The notes under the pieces are model-generated. The model was given only the letters and a program-made list of their open reading frames with translations. It made no database searches and was not told the origin of the DNA. A stretch of 26,010 nt of DNA, taken from positions 1 through 26,010 of the forward strand of contig DATEGT010000048.1 in the NCBI GenBank assembly GCA_035280025.1. Direction: 5' to 3'. Both the position numbers and the translations under genes were made by a program. Source of the DNA: VBDM01 sp035280025 (GTDB lineage Bacteria > Pseudomonadota > Gammaproteobacteria > Burkholderiales > SG8-39). This document shows positions 13,311 through 21,349 of this stretch, piece after piece (the stretch's first letter is position 1; every line of letters begins with the position of its first letter).

Positions 13311-13342
13311 TGCGCCTTTGCCGCCGATCTCCGAACCCGTGA
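13310..13342 (+). CDS. possible ten-codon leader ORF before the kinase gene
   Basis: ATG 13310 opens a frame of ten codons (MRLCRRSPNP) that ends with TGA at 13340-13342. This TGA overlaps an in-frame GTG of the kinase gene (13339-13341) as GTGA, the arrangement used in translational coupling. The ATG lies at the predicted transcription start, so it could be read leaderlessly. Such a short frame can arise by chance. Confidence 0.25.
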   Translation: MRLCRRSPNP

Positions 13343-14397
13343 GCGCCCCCGCGACCGGCAACGCCTCGCCGGGCGGGCGCCATCGTCTCGACACGAGAGC
13401 GCTCGAGGATCTGCTTCGCGACCGGGGCTTTTCAGGGCCGATCGCCGCCGAGCAATTTACGGGCGGCCAGTCGAACCCGACCTATCTGCTCACGGGCAAG
13501 GCGGGGCGCCTGGTGCTGCGCGCCAAGCCGGGCCCGGCGGCGAAGCTCCTTCCGTCGGCGCACGCGGTGGAGCGCGAGTTCCGCGTGATCACCGCGCTCG
13601 CGAGGACGGGATTTCCGGTTCCGCGCGCCCACTTCCTGTGCGAGGACGAGAGCGTCATCGGGCGCGCGTTTTACGTGATGGATTACGTCGAGGGCCGGGT
13701 GCTCTGGGACCAGTCGCTGCCGGGAATGAGCCGCTCCGAGCGCGGCGCCGTCTACGACGAAATGAACCGCGTCATCGCGGCGCTGCACGGCATCGACTGC
13801 GAGCAGGCGGGGCTCGGAGACTTCGGCAGGCCCGGCAACTACTTCGCGAGGCAGATCGCGCGCTGGAGCAAGCAGTACCGGAGCTCGGAGACCGAGCGCA
13901 TCGATGCGATGGACAGGCTGATCTCCTGGCTGCCCGAGCACATCCCCGGGGGCGAGGCGACCGCGATCGTCCACGGCGACTTCCGGATGGACAACCTGAT
14001 CTTCCACCCGAGCGAGGCGCGGATACTCGCCGTGCTCGATTGGGAGCTGTCCACCCTGGGCCACCCGCTCGCGGACTTCTCCTACCATTGCATGAGCTGG
14101 CACATCCCGCCGGGAAAGTTCCGCGGCATCGCGGGGCTCGATCTGGACGAGCTCGGGATCCCGCGCGAGACGCAGTACATTGAGTCATACTGCGCGCGCT
14201 GCGGGCGCGGCGCCGTCGGCAACTGGAATTTCTACCTCGCCTACAACCTGTTCCGGATCGCGGCGATTCTGCAGGGGGTGGCCAGGCGGGCTCTCGAGGG
14301 CACCGCCTCGAGCGCGCAGGCGCAGGACGCCGGAAGCCGGGCGCGGCCGCTCGCCGAGCTGGGATGGAAGTACGCCGAGAGGGCGATGAGAGACTGA
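13318..14397 (+). CDS. APH-type kinase, ACAD10/11 N-terminal-domain-like (acyl-CoA metabolism)
   Basis: A 359-residue (from TTG 13318) aminoglycoside-phosphotransferase-fold kinase. The nucleotide-binding lysine is probably Lys70 (LVLRAKPG) with Glu86. The catalytic motif is HGDFRMDN (219-226), and the metal-binding motif is DWELSTLGHPLADFSY (from Asp241). DWELSTLGHP is characteristic of the kinase domain of animal ACAD10/11 and of bacterial proteins such as LvaA, which phosphorylate 4-hydroxyacyl-CoA so that a dehydrogenase-like partner can remove the phosphate. That partner follows four bases downstream. There is no ATG at the N-terminus. TTG 13318 or GTG 13339 are possible starts, and GTG would give 352 residues and couple to the leader ORF. 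Antibiotic resistance is unlikely. Confidence 0.86.
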   Translation: MPPISEPVSAPATGNASPGGRHRLDTRALEDLLRDRGFSGPIAAEQFTGGQSNPTYLLTGKAGRLVLRAKPGPAAKLLPSAHAVEREFRVITALARTGFPVPRAHFLCEDESVIGRAFYVMDYVEGRVLWDQSLPGMSRSERGAVYDEMNRVIAALHGIDCEQAGLGDFGRPGNYFARQIARWSKQYRSSETERIDAMDRLISWLPEHIPGGEATAIVHGDFRMDNLIFHPSEARILAVLDWELSTLGHPLADFSYHCMSWHIPPGKFRGIAGLDLDELGIPRETQYIESYCARCGRGAVGNWNFYLAYNLFRIAAILQGVARRALEGTASSAQAQDAGSRARPLAELGWKYAERAMRD

Positions 14398-14401
14398 GCA
14401 C

Positions 14402-15625
14402 ATGGACTTTGCGTATTCGGACAAGGTGAGGTCGCTCCGGGAAAAGCTCGCGCGCTTCATGGACGCGGAGATCGCTCCGAACGAGCGCCGCTTCCACGAG
14501 GAGGTCGAGGCGAACCGCGCGAACGGCAATCCCTGGGTCCCGACGCGGCTGATCGAGGAGCTGAAGCCGAAGGCGCGCGCCGAGGGCCTCTGGAACCTCT
14601 TCCTGCCGCGCTCGCGACGCGCGCCCGGGGGCCTCTCCAATCTGGAATACGCGCCGCTGTGCGAGATCATGGGGCGCGTGCACTGGGCGCCCGAGGTGTT
14701 CAACTGCTCGGCGCCCGACACCGGCAACATGGAGACGCTGGAGCGCTACGGCTCCGAGGAGCAGAAGGAGCAGTGGCTCGATCCGCTGCTCGCCGGGAGC
14801 ATCCGCTCGGCCTTTCTCATGACCGAACCCGACGTGGCCTCTTCGGACGCGACCAATATCCAGTGCCGCATCGAGAGGGCGGGCGGCGACTACGTGATCA
14901 ACGGCCGCAAATGGTGGTCGTCGGGCGCGGGCGATCCGCGCTGTAAACTGCTCATCGTGATGGGGAAGACCGATCCCGGTGCCGCGAAGCACGCGCAGCA
15001 GTCCATGATCCTGGTGCCGCGCGACGCGCCCGGGGTGAAGATCCTCCGGCCGCTGTCCCTCTTCGGCTACGACGACGCGCCGCACGGCCACATGGACATC
15101 CTGCTCGAGAACGTGCGCGTGCCGGCCTCGAGCATCCTTCTCGGCGAAGGGCGCGGCTTCGAGATCGCGCAGGGGCGCCTCGGGCCCGGCCGCATCCACC
15201 ACTGCATGCGCCTGATCGGCGTCGCCGAGCGCGCGCTCGAGCTCATGTGCAGGCGCAGCCTCGAGCGCGTGACGTTCGGGAAGGCGGTCGCCGAGCGCAC
15301 CGTCACCCAGGAGCGCATCGCCGAGGCCCGCATCATGATCGACTCGGCACGCCTCCTGGTGCTCAAGGCGGCCCATGAGATGGACACCGCCGGCAACAAG
15401 GCGGCGCGCGGCGAGATCGCCATGATCAAGGTGCTCGCCCCCAACGTCGCGTGCAAGGTCCTCGACTGGGCGATCCAGGTCCACGGCGGGGGAGGGATGT
15501 CGGACGACTTCCCGCTCGCGTACATGTACGCGCACTCGCGCACCCTTCGCTTCGCGGACGGGCCGGACGAGGTGCACCGCAACGCGATCGCCAAGCTCGA
15601 GCTGTCGAGATACGCGAAACGCTGA
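14402..15625 (+). CDS. acyl-CoA dehydrogenase, ACAD10/11 type
   Basis: A 407-residue flavin acyl-CoA dehydrogenase, full length. The FAD/substrate motif FLMTEPDVASSDATNI and the sequence NGRKWWSSGAG are typical of the ACAD10/11 branch, as is the C-terminal FADGPDEVHRNAIAKLEL (384-401) in place of the YEGT-type motif of classical enzymes. QVHGGGGMSDDFPLAYMY is the usual FAD-contact helix. With the kinase just upstream (four-base gap) it forms the two-gene equivalent of the fused animal protein. The pair probably converts phosphorylated 4-hydroxyacyl-CoA into a beta-oxidation substrate (family knowledge plus inference). The gene ends three bases before the end of the convergent MFS gene. Confidence 0.92.
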   Translation: MDFAYSDKVRSLREKLARFMDAEIAPNERRFHEEVEANRANGNPWVPTRLIEELKPKARAEGLWNLFLPRSRRAPGGLSNLEYAPLCEIMGRVHWAPEVFNCSAPDTGNMETLERYGSEEQKEQWLDPLLAGSIRSAFLMTEPDVASSDATNIQCRIERAGGDYVINGRKWWSSGAGDPRCKLLIVMGKTDPGAAKHAQQSMILVPRDAPGVKILRPLSLFGYDDAPHGHMDILLENVRVPASSILLGEGRGFEIAQGRLGPGRIHHCMRLIGVAERALELMCRRSLERVTFGKAVAERTVTQERIAEARIMIDSARLLVLKAAHEMDTAGNKAARGEIAMIKVLAPNVACKVLDWAIQVHGGGGMSDDFPLAYMYAHSRTLRFADGPDEVHRNAIAKLELSRYAKR

Positions 15626-15628
15626 AGG

Positions 15629-16876
15629 CTACCGGGCCGGGCGCATCGCAAACGCCCAGAGGGCGAAGGTGGCCGCGAGGAGCGCGAGCGCGGAGAGCGC
15701 GAGCGACCAGTGGATGCCGATGAGGCTGCCCACGATACCCACGGTGATGCCGCTGAAGGCGCGCATCCCGTTGTTCGCCGTGTTGTAGAGCCCGATCAGG
15801 CGCCCGCGAAGCTGGGCGGGCGCGTGAAGCTGCACCAGCGTCTGCGACATCGAGCTGTAGGCGAGATTCAGGAACCCCGCGACGAACATCAGGGCGACCG
15901 CGAGCGGGTAGCTCGTCGCGGCCGCGAAGCCGGCGATTACCAGGCACCAGACCAGGGTGAAGACGATCGCCGTCTGCGGACGCGCCTGGAGCAGCCCGCG
16001 GCTCTCCAGGGTCAGCCCGCCGAAGAGCGCGCCCGCGGCGTTGGCCCCGAGCAGGATGCTGTAGCGCGCGCCGGCGTCGTCGGTGCCGAGGTCGTGCGCG
16101 TACTCGGGCATCTGCGCCTGGAAGGCGTTGCCGACGAAGAGCGAGGACACGGCGGCGAGCAGGATCATCGAGAAGATCGTGCGGTTGCCCGAGACCTGTC
16201 GCAGCACGGCGATCGTGTCGCCGAGGCCGGCCCCGCGCCGCACCGCGCCGCGCGCTTGCCGCCGGTGGCCGTCGTAGGGGACCTTCCACAGCCACAGGAA
16301 GAGCGGCGCGTAGATGAAGACGTTGACGAGGAGCCCCGCCGGCGGCCCGAGGAGGAGCATCAGGCCGCCGCCGACCGCCGGTCCCATCAGCAGGCCGAGG
16401 TAGCGGCTGGTCGCCGAGAGTCGCACCGCGCTCTGCAGCTGCTCGGGGCCGACGATGTCGTGGATGAGCAGCTGGCTTGCCGGTCCCCAGATGACGCCCG
16501 CCATGCCGTGCACGGTGAGCAGGACCACCGCGTGCCACAGCTCGATGGTATCGGTGAGGAACAGCAGGCCCCAGGCGAGCGACACGCTCATGAAGAGCAC
16601 GATCGCGAACTGGATGATCCGCCTGCAGTCGTGTCTGTCGGCGAGCGCGCCGAAGTAAACCGAGAAGAGAAGGAACGGCAGCCAGTGGCTGAGCACCGCG
16701 AAGCCGGCGAGCGCGGGCGAGTGGAATTTCTGGAACATCACCCAGTAGCTGATGACGTGCTCGATGTTGTCGGCCATCATCGCCGCCGCCGAGGTGACGA
16801 AGTAGGCGCGAAAGTCCCCGTGGCGCAGCGCCGCGAAGGCGACCTGCCTCGCGGAGGTCTGGGGCGATTCCGGCAT
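15629..16876 (-). CDS. MFS transporter (EntS/MFS_3-like)
   Basis: A 415-residue major facilitator protein with about 12 hydrophobic segments. Motif A is FGALADRHDCRRI (75-87). GVIWGPASQLLIHDIVGPEQLQSAVRL and APAQLRGRLIGLYNTANNGMRAFSG are typical of the MFS_3/enterobactin-exporter-like group. It is likely an exporter of an organic compound, substrate unknown. The ATG shares one base with the TGA of the thioesterase gene (TGATG at 16874-16878), which indicates coupled translation. The combination of thioesterase and exporter would suit release and efflux of a free acid (inference). Confidence 0.88.
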   Translation of the reverse strand: MPESPQTSARQVAFAALRHGDFRAYFVTSAAAMMADNIEHVISYWVMFQKFHSPALAGFAVLSHWLPFLLFSVYFGALADRHDCRRIIQFAIVLFMSVSLAWGLLFLTDTIELWHAVVLLTVHGMAGVIWGPASQLLIHDIVGPEQLQSAVRLSATSRYLGLLMGPAVGGGLMLLLGPPAGLLVNVFIYAPLFLWLWKVPYDGHRRQARGAVRRGAGLGDTIAVLRQVSGNRTIFSMILLAAVSSLFVGNAFQAQMPEYAHDLGTDDAGARYSILLGANAAGALFGGLTLESRGLLQARPQTAIVFTLVWCLVIAGFAAATSYPLAVALMFVAGFLNLAYSSMSQTLVQLHAPAQLRGRLIGLYNTANNGMRAFSGITVGIVGSLIGIHWSLALSALALLAATFALWAFAMRPAR

Positions 16877-17268
16877 CAGTCCTGCGGGGCCGGAACCGTG
16901 CGCGGCTTGCGGTCCGCGCCGGTCGCGACGTAGGTGAGCGTCGCCTCCGTGACCTTGACCGTCTCGATGTCGCGCGGATTGCGTTGCGCGTAGACCTCGA
17001 CGTAGACCGTGATCGAGGTCCGGCCCACGCGCACGATGTCGGCGTAGAAAGACAGCACGTCGCCGATGAACACCGGCTGCTTGAACTGGAAGGAATTCAC
17101 CGCGACGGTGGCGACGCGTCCCAGCGCGCGGCGCGCGGCGAGCACGCCGCCCGCGATGTCGACCTGCGACATGATCCAGCCGCCGAAGATGTCCCCGTGC
17201 TGATTCGCGTCGGCGGGCATAGGCACGACACGCAGCACCGGTTCCTTGTTCTCGGGCAGCTTCGACAC
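16876..17268 (-). CDS. acyl-CoA thioesterase (YciA-like hotdog fold)
   Basis: A 130-residue hotdog-fold thioesterase. NQHGDIFGGWIMSQVDIAGG (22-41) is the family signature, with the catalytic Asp37 in the long helix and Asn22/Asp26 in the loop. NSFQFKQPVFIGDVLSFYADIV is the next conserved block. It hydrolyses acyl-CoA to free acid and CoA in the cytoplasm, and YciA proteins accept a broad range of chain lengths. The start is GTG (17268) with no strong Shine-Dalgarno sequence. The gene lies 9 bases after a probable gene remnant and is coupled to the MFS gene after it. Confidence 0.9.
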   Translation of the reverse strand: MSKLPENKEPVLRVVPMPADANQHGDIFGGWIMSQVDIAGGVLAARRALGRVATVAVNSFQFKQPVFIGDVLSFYADIVRVGRTSITVYVEVYAQRNPRDIETVKVTEATLTYVATGADRKPRTVPAPQD

Positions 17269-17277
17269 CCCGCAATG

Positions 17278-17493
17278 TTACCGTGAAGGGCCGGGGAGCG
17301 CGGCCTCGATCCGCGCCACCATGGCGGCGAGCGCCTGGCTCCGGCTGTGGCCGGAATGGCGGAGCGCGAACTCGCGCGCTTTCGCCGCGTGCCCGCCGTT
17401 CTCCGCAAGCGCCTTCAGCGCCGCGCCGTAGCCGGCGTTGGGCACGTCCGGCGCGAACTCCAGGCTGGCGCCGAAGCGCACCAGGCGGTGCAC
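17278..17493 (-). pseudogene. probable C-terminal remnant of a glycosyltransferase (71 codons)
   Basis: An open frame from GTG 17493 giving 71 residues: RLVRFGASLEFAPDVPNAG, then YGAALKALAENGGHAAKARE, then FALRHSGHSRSQALAAMVAR. The pattern of a Gly-rich turn, a short helix of the ALxxLL type, an ARxFAxxHxGH-type helix and a final amphipathic helix resembles the last 65 residues of UGT/MGT-type glycosyltransferases. The nucleotide-sugar-binding core is absent. The frame begins only five bases after the stop of the TpsB gene. Codon use looks normal. It may instead be an intact small protein of unknown function, and I cannot decide without a search. Confidence 0.35.
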
Positions 17494-17498
17494 CCGGA

Positions 17499-19193
17499 TC
17501 AGAAGCTGTACGCCGCGGCCAAATGCGCGCGGTAATCGCCGCTCACGCGCGTTCCCGCGTCCTGCGTCACTCGCGCCACGTCGAGGCGGAACGCCAGTGA
17601 CTTGGCGTAGTTGGCGCGCGCGCCCAGGCCGAAGCTGCCCAGCTTGTTCGCCGGGCCGCGCTCAGGCGAATTGTCGTGCCCGCGCGCGGCGTCGGCGAAA
17701 ACCAGCACCCGGACGCGCCAGTTGGCGCTTCGCTTCGCGGCGAAATCCGGGCCGTATGCCTCGAGCGAGGCGCGCCAGCCGACGTCGTTCGCGACCTCGC
17801 GCTCGTAGTACCCGCGCACGCTGTCGACGCCGCCCATGCCGAACTGCTCTCCCGGGATGAGCAGGTCGTGCGTCTGCTGCGCGTTCGCGAGCGCGCGGAA
17901 GATGAAGTCCGATGGCAGCAGCTTCGAGTAGGCTACGCCCTCGCGCACGATGGCGTACTTGGCCTGCGCGCCCGGACGCTGGTTGTCGAAATCCTCCTGC
18001 GCCCCGTTCTTGCCGCCCTCGATGTTGCGCGAATACGCGACGTTGAAGGACAGGTCCCGGCCGACGCTGGAGAAGCGCCCGGTGTAGGCGAGGGTAACCG
18101 GCCGGACGGTGATGTTGGGAACGAGCGGCTCGCCGGTGTCCGTTAGGGTGACGTCGTTCTTGTAGGCGCGGTAGTCGAGTCCGAGCGAGAGCCGGTGCTC
18201 GTAGCTCTCGAAGCGTCCGAGCAGCTGCGTGTAGCGCAGGCCGTAGACGTTGCCGCTGCCCGAGACGTTGAACAGGCCCTGCACCGTCCCGGAGTTCACG
18301 CTCGAGTATCCAGCGAGGGCGTCCACGATTCCGGCCCAACGGTAGATGGGAATGCGGTATCCGGCGCCGAAGACCCGGACGTCCGAAGCGTGACCGGGAG
18401 AGGTGATCGCCTGGGCGTTCAGCACGTCGTCGTGATTCGTGAGGTTCGCGTTCTGATAGCCGGCGCCGACGCGGTAGTTCCCGGTGCTGGGCGTGCCCGT
18501 GTTGTCGACGTACGCCGAGATCCTCGACGGCTTCTCGTCGGCGACGCGGACCGTCGCGTCCACCTGGCCGGGGTCGTCGGCCGCCTGCAGCGCGACGGTC
18601 ACCTGCTTGGCCGGGTTCTCGTTGACGAGCTGGGCGTCCTTGCCCAGGTCGTGCGTGTTCGGCGACGTTCCCTCCCTGAGCGAGGGCAGCCCGGCCCTGA
18701 CGTTCTTCTCGTCGAAAAATCGGTTGTCCTGCACCTTCACGCGCCGGATGCGGGCCTCGACGACGCGCAGGCGCACCTCCCCCGCGCGGATGTCCTGCTC
18801 CGGAATGCTCGCCCGCACCGCGTTGTAGCCGCGTTTCGCGTAGGCGCCTTGCAGCGCCTCCAGCGCGTGCTGGATGTCGCTGAAATCGCGGTCCTTCCCC
18901 GTAAACGGCGTGAGGACTCCGTCGACCTGGCTCTGCGGAAGGAGCGTGTTCCCTTCGACGACGTAACGCCGGATCACGAAGCGAACCGGCGCGGGCGGCT
19001 GCGACGGTGCCGGCTGGGTCTGCGGCGCAGGCTGCGGCGCCCGGGGCTGCGCTTGCTGGTCCGCCGGGGGCGTCGCGCGCCGCGACCGCTCGGGGGTCTG
19101 TGCGGCGGCTGCGCACGCGTGAATCAGAAGCAGCGAGCTTGCCGCTGCGAGCAGGCGTTTCCCCTTTGCGCCTCCCGTCGAAGTGCTCGCCAC
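17499..19193 (-). CDS. TpsB-type outer-membrane transporter (ShlB/FhaC/HecB family)
   Basis: A 564-residue two-partner-secretion translocator. A signal peptide (GKRLLAAASSLLLIHACAAAA, ending near residue 31) is followed by a Pro/Gln-rich linker (about 39-69), a POTRA_2 domain (about 72-148, FVIRRYVVEGNTLLPQSQVDGVL), a second POTRA-like stretch and a beta-barrel. The conserved VRGY (459-462) of loop L6 and the FxD motif FAD (499-501) are present. The last residue is Phe, as required for BAM-mediated insertion, so the 3' end is intact. The start is GTG 19193, behind a strong GGGAGGG sequence. The frame continues upstream to 19391, but that part has no signal and no Shine-Dalgarno sequence. No TpsA exoprotein gene is present in the window. 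Confidence 0.9.
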   Translation of the reverse strand: MASTSTGGAKGKRLLAAASSLLLIHACAAAAQTPERSRRATPPADQQAQPRAPQPAPQTQPAPSQPPAPVRFVIRRYVVEGNTLLPQSQVDGVLTPFTGKDRDFSDIQHALEALQGAYAKRGYNAVRASIPEQDIRAGEVRLRVVEARIRRVKVQDNRFFDEKNVRAGLPSLREGTSPNTHDLGKDAQLVNENPAKQVTVALQAADDPGQVDATVRVADEKPSRISAYVDNTGTPSTGNYRVGAGYQNANLTNHDDVLNAQAITSPGHASDVRVFGAGYRIPIYRWAGIVDALAGYSSVNSGTVQGLFNVSGSGNVYGLRYTQLLGRFESYEHRLSLGLDYRAYKNDVTLTDTGEPLVPNITVRPVTLAYTGRFSSVGRDLSFNVAYSRNIEGGKNGAQEDFDNQRPGAQAKYAIVREGVAYSKLLPSDFIFRALANAQQTHDLLIPGEQFGMGGVDSVRGYYEREVANDVGWRASLEAYGPDFAAKRSANWRVRVLVFADAARGHDNSPERGPANKLGSFGLGARANYAKSLAFRLDVARVTQDAGTRVSGDYRAHLAAAYSF

Positions 19194-19410
19194 CCGACCC
19201 TCCCTGGTCAGATCGAAAATTCTCCCACGCCCAATGCTTCCCTCGGAGTAAGCAAAGCCGCGATCTGCGGAATTCCGCGACTTATTCCTCACGATCGGCC
19301 TGCGGAGCCGCCGCGGGAAAGCGCGCCGACTGCGTGAGCGCGTCCAGGCTCTCCGAAGCTTCCGCCGCGCGAGCCGTGGCGGGTGGAGCAACGCAAGGCG
19401 CTTCGGCGGC
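19194..19410. other. intergenic region before TpsB, with palindrome
   Basis: 217 bases between the end of the hydratase/dehydrogenase gene and the TpsB start, both on the minus strand. No coding signal is convincing. It holds a perfect 12-base palindrome GCGGAATTCCGC (19267-19278), the Shine-Dalgarno GGGAGGG (19204-19198, minus strand), and widely separated arms CCGAAGC/GCTTCGG (19352-19358 and 19400-19406) without a T-run, so no clear terminator. No consensus promoter was found. The palindrome lies about 75 bases before the TpsB start and could be an operator. Confidence 0.4.
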
Positions 19411-21345
19411 TCAGTAGCCCTGCTCTTTGAGGTAGTTCAGCGGTCCGCCGCGGAAGGGCGCGAATCCCGTGCCGAAGATCAGTCCGGCGTCGGCAAGATC
19501 GGCGTCGGCGACCACGCCGTCTGCGACCGCCGCGCGCGCCTCGCGCAGATACGGCGCCATCAGCCTGGTGCTCAGTTCGGCGGACACGGCGCCGCCGGCG
19601 CTCTTCTTCGCCTTGCCGTCTTTCCATGCATAGAAGCCCCGCCCGGTCTTTCTCCCGAGATTGCCGGCGGCGACGAGCCCGGCGAGCTTCTTCGGCGCCT
19701 CGGCGTTTTCGCCGGCCAGCTCCTTCCCCACGGCGAGGCAGATGTCGAGCCCGACCGTGTCGGCGAGCTCGATCGGTCCCATCGGCATTCCGAAGGCGAC
19801 GGCGGCCGCGTCGAGCGTCTCCGGCGCAAGGCCTTCGTCGACCATGCGCAGCGCCTGATCGATGTAGGGACCCAGGACCCGGTTGACGAGGAATCCGGGC
19901 GAATCCTTCACCGGCAGCGGCAGCTTGTCGATCTGACGCACGAAGGCCGCGGCTTTCTTCGCGATCTCCGCGTCGGTGCTCGCGCCCTTGACGACCTCCA
20001 CGAGCTGCAGCTGCGGCACGGGATTGAAGAAATGAATGCCGACGAGGCGCGACGGATTCCTGAAGCCTGCGCCGATGTCGGCGAGCTTAAGGCTCGAGGT
20101 GTTCGAGGCGAGGATCGCCCCGGGCCTGGCCACGGCCTCGAGCCTGGCGAACAGCTCGCGCTTCGCCTGCAGGTTCTCGAAGATCGCTTCGATCACGACG
20201 TCGGCGCGCCGCGCGCCGTCGCCCGCGACGTCGGGGATGAGGCGGTCGAGCGCGTCGCGGACGCGCGGCTTGTCGCGCAGCCGGCGCTTGAACAGCTCCG
20301 CCGCGCGCTTCATCGCCGGTGCGATGCGCTCGGGCGACTGGTCCTGGAGAGTCACGGTAAGTCCGCGCATCGCGCACCACGCGGCGATGTCCCCGCCCAT
20401 GACGCCCGCGCCGACAACGTGGACGCTCCGTGCCGTGAAGCCGCTGTCCTTCGCTAGCGATTTCATCCTCTCCTGGAGGAAGAAGATGCGGATGAGGTTG
20501 CGCGCCGTGTCGCCTTCCACCAGCCCGATCACGGACGCCGGGTCCTCGGGACGCGGCGCGAAGGGATCGCCGTCAAACCTGCGCCACAGCTCGAGGATGG
20601 CGTAGGGCGCGGGATAGTGGTCCGGCGACGCCCTCTTCGCGACCTGCTTCCTCGCCATGGATACGATCAGGGGCCTCACCGGCGCCGAGCTCATGAGCCT
20701 CTGGAGCAGGGGCAGCCTCCTCGGGCGCGGCGCCTCGAGCAGCATCACGCGCGCGCTGTTCTCCTGGACGCGCGGCGGCACCGCGGCGTCGACCAGCCCG
20801 ATCCGCCTGGCGCGGCGCGCGTCCACCGCGCGTCCGGTGAGCAACATGTCGAGCGCCGCGGTCGGACCGACCAGGCGCGGCAGGCGCATCACCCCGCCCC
20901 AGGCCGGCATGATGCCGAGCATGACCTCGGGCAGCGCGAAGCGCGTGCCCGGCTGGTCGACCGCCACGCGGTAGCGGCACGCGAGCGCGAGCTCCACTCC
21001 GCCGCCCATGCAGAAGCCGTTCACCAGCGCGAGCGTCGGAAAGGGCAGGGCGGCGAGCTTGTTGTACAGGTCCCAGCCGCGCCGAACCATGAGCATGGCG
21101 TCGTCGGCGTCCTTGATCCGGGTGAATTCCTCGACGTCGGCCCCGGCGATGAATCCCGACTCCTTCGCCGATCTGACGACGACTCCGCGCGGCTTCTGCG
21201 CCGCCAGCTCGTCGAGGACGCGGTCGAGCTCGCCCATCACCTCCGCCGAGAGGATGTTGGTCGACGCGCCCGCCTTGTCGAGCGAGAGCCAGACGAGGTT
21301 GTCCCCGTCGGTCTCTAGCTTCCAGTTTCGGTACCCGCCCGCCAT
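19411..21345 (-). CDS. fused enoyl-CoA hydratase / 3-hydroxyacyl-CoA dehydrogenase (FadJ/FadB-like)
   Basis: A 644-residue bifunctional beta-oxidation enzyme, slightly shorter than E. coli FadB/FadJ (about 715-730). The N-terminal crotonase domain has the oxyanion hole GFIAGAD (64-70), NGFCMGGGVELALACRYRVA with Glu118, and LPEVMLGIMPAWGG with Glu140, so both catalytic glutamates are kept. The NAD-binding GAGVMG is at 312-317, SNTSSL around 414-419, and the dehydrogenase His at 438 (GIHFFNP). The C-terminal helical domain ends GTGFAPFRGGPLNYL. It hydrates enoyl-CoA and oxidises L-3-hydroxyacyl-CoA. ATG 21345 lies four bases after the thiolase stop. Confidence 0.94.
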   Translation of the reverse strand: MAGGYRNWKLETDGDNLVWLSLDKAGASTNILSAEVMGELDRVLDELAAQKPRGVVVRSAKESGFIAGADVEEFTRIKDADDAMLMVRRGWDLYNKLAALPFPTLALVNGFCMGGGVELALACRYRVAVDQPGTRFALPEVMLGIMPAWGGVMRLPRLVGPTAALDMLLTGRAVDARRARRIGLVDAAVPPRVQENSARVMLLEAPRPRRLPLLQRLMSSAPVRPLIVSMARKQVAKRASPDHYPAPYAILELWRRFDGDPFAPRPEDPASVIGLVEGDTARNLIRIFFLQERMKSLAKDSGFTARSVHVVGAGVMGGDIAAWCAMRGLTVTLQDQSPERIAPAMKRAAELFKRRLRDKPRVRDALDRLIPDVAGDGARRADVVIEAIFENLQAKRELFARLEAVARPGAILASNTSSLKLADIGAGFRNPSRLVGIHFFNPVPQLQLVEVVKGASTDAEIAKKAAAFVRQIDKLPLPVKDSPGFLVNRVLGPYIDQALRMVDEGLAPETLDAAAVAFGMPMGPIELADTVGLDICLAVGKELAGENAEAPKKLAGLVAAGNLGRKTGRGFYAWKDGKAKKSAGGAVSAELSTRLMAPYLREARAAVADGVVADADLADAGLIFGTGFAPFRGGPLNYLKEQGY

Positions 21346-21349
21346 GCGC

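Noticed and set aside
13318..14397. Aminoglycoside resistance gene
   Set aside because: The APH fold is present, but DWELSTLGHP and the adjoining acyl-CoA dehydrogenase place it with ACAD10/11-type kinases.
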